Source of the DNA: Chimonanthus salicifolius | Lineage: Eukaryota; Streptophyta; Magnoliopsida; Laurales; Calycanthaceae | Assembly: GCA_013350335.1 (NCBI GenBank) | Contig: CM023538.1 | Location: forward strand, 62,919,080 to 62,983,079 | Direction of reading: 5' to 3' | Length of the DNA stretch: 64,000 bases | In this document: piece after piece, positions 12,050 through 22,400 of the stretch | Numbering within the stretch: the first letter of the stretch is position 1 | Layout: each line of letters begins with the position of its first letter | Notes under the pieces: model-generated | Databases searched by the model: none | What the model saw: the letters and a program-made list of their open reading frames with translations, nothing else | Told to the model about the DNA's origin: nothing | Translations under genes and position numbers: made by a program

Positions 12050-12479
12050 AAATATCGGTCATATTTGTGAGTTGCGCCGTTGCTTCGTTCCAGTGTACGA
12101 TCTTGTTCCCGTATTCCGACAAGGAAGCTGCATTTTTCACCATTTCCACCAAAAGTCGCCCCTTAATTCACCGAGCGTAAAAGATTTTCTTTCCATCTTT
12201 CTTTCCTTTTAATTGCTGGACAGGGCGAAGATCGGCGCATTTGGTCGTTACGGTGACGATAGAAATTGATGCAGACGCCATTGTTGTAAACAAAAAAAAG
12301 CATAAACTTTTTACGATAGATCTATTTTTTACCGTAAGACAGTTGATTTCACCGTCAGACCCTAATCAGATCTGTTTTTTACGTCGAAAGGAGAAGAAAT
12401 TCGCTTACGGCGTCAAAGTAATGAATTTTCCATGTTCTCCACGTAGAAAAGTACAAGACGTTTACGACAATCAGCCCTC

Positions 12480-12660
12480 TGGAAGGTCTTTAAAGCAGAG
12501 GGCGACAGGAGGGGAATTTGCTTCTTTTTATCCAATCTCGTCTCCTTGCTAGGGTTTTTTTCCCCCCTACAAAAACTGCTTATTTTTCGGCCAGTTTTAG
12601 GGCTTTAGCTCCAGTCTGTCTCCAATCTTGGGTCTCTGGCCATTTCTCTGCGAAAGTAAC
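12480..12660 (+). other. Probable 5' UTR of the AVT6-like gene, with telo-box
   Basis: A GC-richer, pyrimidine-rich leader with TAGGGTTT (12550-12557, reverse of a telo-box), typical of plant 5' UTRs. A donor candidate lies at tgcgaaa|gtaact (~12,656), so a 5' UTR intron of roughly 0.7 kb before the ATG at 13408 is likely. ORFs crossing 12,021-12,796 show no family similarity and are taken as leader sequence. Confidence 0.4.
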
Positions 12661-13407
12661 TTTCTTTATTTGTTTCTGTGGTTTTAATTTCGGGGGATTT
12701 CTTTCTTCCCCTGTTTTTCCCGGAAATTTGCGTCTTTCCGTATTGGGTTCTAGGATTTGTGGAAAGCTAGGTCTATTCGAGGTGAAAATCGATTGAGATC
12801 TGAAAACATTTTTTTTTTTTCGATCATTTTAGAATTTTTTTTCAACTTGGCAATCGAGCCAGCAGTTGTCTTTGTTTTCCCTTCTGTAAAAGGCGCTTCC
12901 TTTGTCTATTATTCTGTTCATTTTCTGTAGATTTTTCTGATTTCCGCAATCCAGTATATGATTGTGCAGTTGGGTCAATTTTTCTACCCATTTTTAAAGA
13001 GTTTATTTGAATTCTAAAGGTTGTAAGTGAAATCTCAAGCTTGTTTTGGGCCAATTCATTGATTTTTCCTAGAAATTGATCAATTTTTATCCTAAAGAAA
13101 GGACTTTTAGTTGATCGCGGGACTACTTTGATTGATTTCCATTTTATGTGGTTTTTATTCAGTCACTAAAATTGTTCGATCTATATACTAAGGAAAAAGG
13201 ATTGGATTATTACCCAGTTGAGGCTGATTCGACCCCTTTCCATTAGATGTTCTTCTTCTGAAGGTTGGAACCTTTAACTTGTGCTGGCTTTAGAACCAAA
13301 CTCAATCAACTAAGGAATTCGATAGTTTGCCTGATTTCAGACTTTGATCACAAAATACTGTCGATTCCAACACCTGCTTGAAGATTTTGAATTGAGTAGA
13401 AAGAAAG

Positions 13408-16400
13408 ATGACGATTGTAAGCCCTGAACCAGTGAAGGAGAAGAGACCACGAAAAAGCAAGATGGTTGCAAATGAGAAGGCTCCTCTCTTGCCTAGCAAG
13501 CAAGAGGAAGATGTCGCACTTGATGGGTTTAGTGGAGCTTCCTTTTCTGGGGCTGTGTTTAATCTATCAACAACAATTGTTGGAGCTGGAATCATGGCTC
13601 TGCCTGCGACCATGAAGGTTTTAGGCCTTGGTCCTGGGATGGTGATGATTGTGTTTTTCGCATTCCTCACAGAGGCTTCCATTGAGATGCTTCTCAGGTT
13701 TAGCAAGCCGGGGAATACAGTTTCTTATGGTGGTCTCATGGGTGATTCCTTTGGAAGGATTGGGAGGATGCTGCTGCAGATCTGCGTTGTTATCAATAAT
13801 GTTGGTGTGCTGGTTGTGTACATGATCATCATTGGTATTGCTTCTGATCTACGCCTTTGTGTTTCTGTTGTTCATATTTCAATATTAAATTCTTTTAACT
13901 TGATTTCTTGATATAATGATATGTGGCTTTGCTGCTTTGCAATTCAATGTTTTGATTCCCATCTAATTATCTCACTTATGGAAAGATGATTGGTTATTAG
14001 ATATTAAGAATACATAAGGAAATTAAGAGAAGATTTGCTTACTTTTCTTTGGGTTCATATTTGTTCTCCATAGATCTGATATTTCTATTGTTATTTAGTA
14101 TTATTATCTTCTAATTTTTTTAAAGGTAACGGTATTATTGAATGGAGAAAGAATACACCCCAAAATCAGCAACAGTAAAAATACAAAGAAACCCACCTGA
14201 GATCAGATTACAAAGAAATCACCTTTAAAGAATTCAATCCCACACCCTCTTTGGCCAACTTGTCAGCCCTATCAGTGGGGAATTGATTGGTGCACCAAAA
14301 ATGAGTAAAAGACTCATTTTGTTCAAACAAATGGGAAGAGGGAAAGAAGAAGGATTGGAACAAATTTGGGCAAAATGGGTATTTCATTCATTGTTGGTGC
14401 ACCAAGGATAAAGGTGTTGATGCACCAATCACTCCCCCATCATTGGCTGATCTTAAAATATGCCTAACAATTTTTTTTTTGTGCAGACAATTTCCTCGAT
14501 CATACCAAGCTGTCTCTGAGGAACTCTCTCTCCTATGACCAATTGGACCACAGCTAAACAAATCCATTTAATTGTGTCCCCACTTCCAGCATAGGAATAT
14601 TGGTGAACTCTTCAACTTCTGTAACCCAAGCAACCACCTTTTGTCTAATTTCTCCAATGCTTCAACCATTTTGTTATACTGATTTTATAGGACTAGGGCC
14701 CTCTTGTTATGTCTGTAATTTCTCAATCTGCAGACATTAGAATTGATGAGTTTGGTTTAAGTGACTATCACTAAAAAAATCCATTATGACCCGCTCCTCC
14801 TTTTCTTTATGTATTGCTTGGATATTCTCTAAGGCTTGGTGCTGTTCTTATTGATTTTGTGTTTATTTGAAGTATTTGGCTATCGTGGTTCATTCTCAGC
14901 AACTGATCTGTGAATGCTAAGTAACTGATTAGTTTAATTGCATATATTCCAAGGTGATGTTCTTTCGGGCACATCTTCAAGTGGAGTTCATCATTCTGGC
15001 ATCTTGGAAGGATGGTTTGGAGAACACTGGTGGAATGGGCGTGCTTTTGTCCTGCTTGTTACAACACTTCTTATATTTGCCCCATTAGCGTGCTTCAAAC
15101 GTGTAGGTAGGTGTTGCCAATTTACTTGAGGTTTATTTGATGTTAATCCCTGTTATCTACTCAATATTTCTTTGTAGCTGCTTATAACACTTTTTCATTT
15201 CACTACATTTCCATTTACAAAATCAAGCATTTTTGTACTGTTTACTGATGTACAACTTATTTTTCTTGCTACTTTTTCCCCTTCAAAGAAGCCTGGACTG
15301 TGAATGATATTTTAGTAGTTCAATAGACACCATTTCCTTTAATTAGATGAAGGGCTTTCTGCCTATAACTGATTAGCTTCTGACCTGACATTTTGATCAA
15401 AATGTCTATCAACTTGCTTTCACAAAGAAGATTGTTTTATTGATGAAAATTAGTTTATCAAATTCATCTATTGTATGAAATCTGGTTTGTCCTACATTCA
15501 CAATGCTTTGAACTAGTGTTAAATTGAGTAGTTCTTTAATGGCAAGTCCTAGCATTAGATTTACCAATGAGTCATTGTCAGTTTTCAAAATTCACAACTT
15601 GAGTCAAGCCAAACATGGTTAGATGCCAATATAACACTCTGTTGTTGAATTTCTAGGTGCAATTAATCATTTTTGTTGATGTTCTCTTGCAGATTCATTG
15701 AGATTCACATCAGCCTTATCAGTGGCACTGGCTGTGGTGTTTGTTGTTATTACAGCTGGAATCACAATTGTTAAATTGATAGATGGAAGCATAGCATCTC
15801 CAAGATGGTTCCCCAATGTTACTGATCTGACGTCATTCTGGAAACTCTTCACAGTTGTCCCTATTCTGGTCACAGCATATATTTGCCATTACAATGGTAT
15901 GCAAGCTGTAAAACAAAGACAGCATCTATGCTCTCTCATCATATGATCTATGCAATTTTTAAAATGGGAAATTTTTTGAAATCTAATTACGCTTTAAATT
16001 GTTGAAAAATGCTTTCCTTGATGATACTTTCTTAACGGGATATATTATAACTCATCCCTTAGAAGTGGAATTATCTAGATATGGCCATAGGTTTGGCATT
16101 GTAAATTCTAGTCTGAATCCTTGAAACCTGATTCAGATAAATGTTCAACCTGGTCAAGTTGATTCAAAAATTCAGGGGGATTTACTCGTAGATATGACTA
16201 GGTAGTTAGTTCTAAATGATTCTTTAAGGGGATTTAATATTTATACTCTTCAAGTAATGTAAAGCCCGTCTTTTACTAGTTTTTTGGCCTATACCATATG
16301 GTAAAATGTTCTCTCTAAAAATGGGGGCATAATTAATGGAACCATATTTCATGATCATGTGCTTTTTGATTAATTGACTGTCACAATATCACTCTGCCAA

Positions 16401-19400
16401 AGCTGGAGATAGTGAATAACGTAGCAAATTTTCAGAACAAAACCTTGTTTCGTATTTTATACTAGTGACGCAGGACAAGACAAAAGGTGACCCTAAATGC
16501 CTAAATGCGATTTATGCAATAATAAGAAACTAAATGAGGCTGAAATTAAAATTAAAATTAATAGTAACAATTAGAATAATATAATCTACCACAAATAATC
16601 AATAAAATTCAGAGGATTCAATGTAAGTAATAAAATCACAATCCAAACCATGTCATAGCTCAAAGTAGAAGGCTCTCAAAACCAAAAGGATTATCAAATC
16701 ACACAAACACATAAAACCAACATCAAATAAAGATTAAATCTGATTTTAACAGCAGTGTGGGAGGTTAATGAGGTTAAGAAAAGGCCCAGTTTTGTGGGAC
16801 AGCAGTAAGAGAGAGGGGAAAACAGGTTGAAAAGGTTAAGATGGGGACTGGAAGAACAGGACAGGTGTAAAGGAGGTTAAGAAAGACTATGGGAAAACAT
16901 GACAGCTGTAGTTTAGGGCTGTATGGAGGTTGGGACAGGTGGTAAAGGCTGTATGAGGCTTGAAAAGGGTCCAAAGATTTGAGGGCAGCTGTATGGTAGA
17001 CTGTTATGGTTTGGATGAAGAGGTTTAAAACAGTGAAAGGGTTAAAGGAGGCTAAGATAAGGGGTTCAGCAGATCTGGGTGGAGTTAAAGGGTATACGAT
17101 GAGTAGGAGAAGAGAAGAAGAGAGAGAAGAAGAAGAGGAAGAGGAAGAGGATCAAGTACCTGGAAGAGAAACAGCTTCACGCCAAACTCTCGGATTCGCT
17201 CCAAGATAATCACGGCAGAGGATTTGCAGAGAAATTCTCAATCTTGATTTTATTTCATTGTAAAAACTGTCTTTGCCCAAAGGGCTACAAAGCCTTATAT
17301 AAAGAATCACTTACTTAAAATAAAATAAAGCAAAATTACAACACTACCCTTGTTTAAAATAAAACTAACTAAAACTGGAAATAGCAAGTAAAGAAAAAGG
17401 CAACCCTTGCTTAAAATAAACACACAAAAATAGAAAAACTGGAAATAGCAAGTAAGAAAAATAGCTGCAGCACAGCAGGATGATGCACCGCATCAATCCC
17501 CCCATCTGAGAAAAACTCGACCTCGAGTTCAAACAGATGAGAAGACACGAATCTTCCCACGCACGCGTCTTCCCAGTGTAGGGTCTTCATAGTGCAAACA
17601 CGCGCACGTGAGGTCTTCAATGTCAACCAAGTGAATCTTCATCAAGCCATAATGATGGAGTTGGAGCGGCTCTTTTCCGTCGTCGCTGATAGACTCGAAA
17701 ACCTGTTTTGTCATTACTGTCATCTTTTGCTGTCGAAGAAGAGGGCACCTCTGACGAAACAAAACTCCGATATCTCTCTAGAAGGTCTGGATCAAGTCGT
17801 TGTAACTCACTTTCTGTCAACCATGTGGCGTCTGTAATCGGTCTGTTTTTCCACTTTACAAGATACTTCTGATAACCTCCAGCACGTGTAGAAACAACTT
17901 CCTCATCCAGAATAGATTCTATCTCATCTCTCTTAGGTGGCAAGGAAGGTAAAGTAGGTAAAGGCTGTGAAGACTGGGAAGGTTCATGCCATGGGTCATG
18001 AAGTGGGTCAGGTAGGCCAGTAGAATGGTTAAGGGATTGATATGATGATGGGCTTACAGGTGTAGCTGTTGGGCCTTGGAAAGGGACTAAATCTTCCACA
18101 TTGAAAGTAGGACTAATACCCATATTAGATGGTAGGTCTACAATGTATGCATTGGATCCAACTCGCCTCAAAATTTTGAAAGGCCCTGCACTACGAGCGT
18201 GTAACTTTTTCACAGTTCCTTGTGGGAACCGCTCAGGTCTTATGCGGATCATCACATAATCACCCACATTAAATTCTTTGAATTTACGATGAGTATCTGC
18301 AACAGATTTATACACTTCATTGCTCATATTAATTTTTCTTTTAATTTCAGCATGCAATTCATGTATGCGATATGCAAATGATGATGCAGACTCAGATGGC
18401 CTATTTGACAAAGACATGGGAATGAGATCTATAGGCTTCCTAGGCTTATAACCATGCATGACTTCAAAGGGACTCATACCTATAGATCTATTGATCGAAC
18501 TATTATACGCAAACTCCGCAATCGGTAGAACAACATCCCACGTTCGCGTATTCTCACCAACCAGACAACGCAACAGATTTCCTAAGCTACGATTAACTAC
18601 CTCAGTCTGTCCATCAGTCTGAGGATAATACGCAGACGAAAACTGTAACCTAGTACCCATCATGTGCCATAGGGTCTTCCAAAAATAACTCATGAACCTA
18701 ACATCCCTATCTGATACAATCGTCTTTGGTAACCCATGTAGTCTCACTATTTCTCCAAAAAATATCTTGGCAATATTAGAAGCATCGGAGGTTTTAAAAC
18801 ACGGAAGGAAATGGGCCATTTTAGAAAAACGGTCCACAACCACCAAAATGGAATCGTACTTCTTAATAGTCTTCGGAAGTCCAAGTACGAAGTCCATACT
18901 GATATCCTGCCAAGGAGCATGGGGAACTGGCAAAGGCGTATACAATCCCGTATTTTGCTTCCTTTGCTTTGCCAGTTGGCAAGTTCGACATTGCCCAATG
19001 ATTTTAGCCACATCTCTCTTGAGACTAGGCCAATAAAACCTGTCTTCAACCAGGGCAATCGTCTTGTCTCTCCCAAAATGTCCGGCTATACCTCCTGCAT
19101 GTAACTCCCAAACAAGAAAATCACGCAGGGAAGTTCGAGGAATGCAGAGTTTACTTCCTTTAAATAATAAATTATCCACCATGAGAAACTCTTTATTACT
19201 CCTTTCTTGGTCACTCAAGAGTGAAGCATACAACTCCCCAAAATCCGGGCATGTGGGATATTCATCCTTCAATTGCTCAAACCCGGTCACCTCTACACTC
19301 ATGGAGTGTATTAGTGCAACTCTACGACTCAATGCATCAGCTGGCTTATTCTCAACCCCGGCCTTGTGTTTCAACACAAAAGTGTATTCCTGAAGACATT

Positions 19401-22400
19401 GAACCCAATTGGCATGTCTTGAGTTTAACTTTTTCTGTGAATTGAGATATCTCAAGGCCTCATGGTCCGAGTACAAAACGAATTCGTGTGGCAAAAGGTA
19501 GTGTCTCCAATGGCGGAGTGCTTGCCTAACCGCATAGAACTCTTTGTCATAGGTGGAATATCGTTGTTTGGCTTCATTCAACTTCTCACTAAAGTAAGCG
19601 ACAGGATGTCCTTCCTGACTTAGGACTCCACCTATACCAACACCAGATGCATCACACGCAACTTCAAAGACTTTGGAGAAGTCTGGTAGTCGCATGACAG
19701 GAGCTTCGACCAAACGAGTCTTGATCTCCTGGAAAGCTTTCGAGGCTGCTTTAGTCCATTGGAACTCCCCTTTTTTAAGGCAATCCGTGATAGGAGCTGT
19801 GATGGAACTAAACCCTCGGATAAACCGCCTATAGAAGGTAGCTAAGCCGTGAAAGCTTCGTACCTCATGTATATTCCGCGGTTCGGGCCAACTTACTATA
19901 GCCTTGATCTTTTCGGGGTCCGCTGACATACCTTCAGATGAAACCACAAACCCTAAGAAAATAACCCTATTCGACATGAATGTGCACTTCTTCAGGTTTG
20001 CGTATAATTTTTCAGTCCGAAGAGCCTCACAGACTAACATCAAATGCTGCAAGTGTTGTTCCTGAGAGGTACTATAAATAAGGATGTCATCAAAATATAC
20101 CACCAAGAACTTACCCATAAAAGGTCTCAACACTTGAGTCATTACCCGCATAAATATACTGGGAGCGTTGGTCAAACCAAAAGGCATAACCATCCACTCG
20201 TACAGACCATCTTTCATCTTGAAGGCTGTCTTCCATTCATCTCCTGGTCTAATGCGGATTTGATGATATCCACTCTTGAGGTCAATTTTTGAAAAGATAG
20301 TAGCACGGGCCATCATGTCAAGCATGTCATCGAGACGTGGGATTGGAAACCTATACTTGACAGTGATCTTATTAATAGCCCTGCTATCTATACACATGCG
20401 CCAGGTGCCGTCTTTCTTGGGTGTCAGGAGGGCTGGCACAGCGCACGGGCTTAAACTCTCTTTGATGAATCCCTTTTGTAGAAGCTCATCTACTTGACGC
20501 TTCAACTCTTCATGCTCCTTAGAGTTCATCCTATAATGAGGCAGATTTGGCAAAGTCGCCCCAGGGACAAGATCTATGGCATGTTGTATGTCCTGCATGG
20601 GAGGTAGTTCATTTGGCAAATCAAATGGGAATACATCTTGAAATTCCTTAAAGACCGGAACTACAACCTCTGGCAACTCAGTACCAACCTCAGGAGAGGT
20701 CTCTCTCGACACTAGGGCATACACAACCGAAGTTTCACTAGTCTCTCTTTCAAATTCTTTAGCAGCAATGATATGTAGAGACTTGGACTGGGTCTTTGAT
20801 GGGGTTTTCAGTTTGTCCCTCTTTGTGTTATCCTGTTTTGAGTGAGGGGGCCTAGGTTGCATAGGGAGGATTTTGATTTTCTTACCATTATGCTCAAAGC
20901 TACACGTGTTCGCTTGACCGAACAGTGTCACATCATTATCAAACAACCAAGGACGACCCAAAATAATGTGTCCTACGCCCATAGGGATCACATCACACCA
21001 CACAGTGTCCTGATAGGTGAGGATCTGAATGGGCACGGGGCACCGATGAGTGATCAGGATTGACGTATCATTGACCCACGCAACTCGATGAGGATTAGGA
21101 TGAGGTTCAGTCTTCAAACCCAATCGAGCAACCGCGCTGGTGGATACGACATTTGCACAACTTCCACTATCCACAATCAATTTGCAAGATTTCCTACCGC
21201 ACTTAATGTAAGTGTGGAAAATAGTTGTGCGCTTCCAATCTTCTGAGGGTTGAGATCGAGCAAAGGCACATCTAACTACTGTAAGAAAATCTGCATCGAT
21301 CTCCTCATCAAGTTCCTCATCACTCGAAGGATATTCACCCTGAAATTGAGCTTCTATGCCATCTTCATGGGCAATCTCTTCAATGGGTGGTTCTCCCAAC
21401 AAAAGAGCTCTTTCCTGGTTCCTGGTCTTAGTAGGACATTCACGAGCAAAATGCCCGAATCCCTGACAGTAGTAACATTGAGGACCATTCCTAGAAGAGC
21501 TCGCACCAGAAGCTCCCTTAAAACTTGCATCCTTGTTCTTAGATGGAGTACTGGTGGCTTGTTTGGGTTGACTCACCGTATTCTGCCGAGATCCTTGCGG
21601 ATTAGGCCTAGAATTGGCACCCCGAGAGTCAAAATGCTTTGGAGGATTCGGCTTAAAGTAACCTTCTAAACCTTGGACTATTTGGTAAGTTTCCTCCAAA
21701 GTTTCCACCCCATGTAAGATAAGCTCACGCTGAAACTCAGGACGAAGACCTACTCTAAACCTAGAAAGGGTTTGGCTGGGGTCCTCATCCAACTCGCATC
21801 TCATAAGGAACTCATCAAACTTCTCAATGTACTCATCAATGGTCTGGTTGCCCTGACGTAGAGAGTTCCATTGGTCAATGAGTTTTTGCTTGTATCTGAG
21901 AGGGATATACTTTTCTTTCAAATATTCTTTCATCTCATCCCAATGCAGATTAACGGGTTCAACTCCTTGCCTCCGGAGTTTATGTTCCATTGTGGTCCAG
22001 AAAAGCCGAGCTTGTCCCACCAACTTCATTTTGGCAAAACGGACCCTACGAGGTTCCGACATATCATACCACTCAAAGTAGAGATCCATGTCTGACAACC
22101 AATCTGAGAAAACCTTAGGGTCTGCTCGTCCCTTAAATTCAGGGGCTTCTAATCGCACGTTCTTTAAAGCACGTTCCTCATGGTTGATGGGCTCCTGATG
22201 CCTGTGTGGCTGTTGGAATCTATCATGTCCAAATCTACGGCCTCTATGGTCTCGATTCCTAAAATTCTCATTATCCTCATGAACTGACCCATTCTCATCA
22301 TTCCTAGGGATTTCAAGGACTTCAATCCGGTTTCTCAAGTTGGTCATGTCAGTACCTAAGGTATCTTGACCTCTCTTAAGGTCAGTGAGCCGGGCATCTA

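Noticed and set aside
12021..12796. Three open frames before AVT6 as possible genes
   Set aside because: No family motif, weak composition, and the position fits the 5' leader and promoter of the AVT6-like gene.
16774..17209. Short ORFs inside the chromovirus LTRs, occurring twice
   Set aside because: They duplicate with the LTRs, have no domain and carry the indel in a purine repeat.
18692..22095. Several plus-strand ORFs of 60-140 codons
   Set aside because: They are antisense shadows of the chromovirus gag-pol frame.
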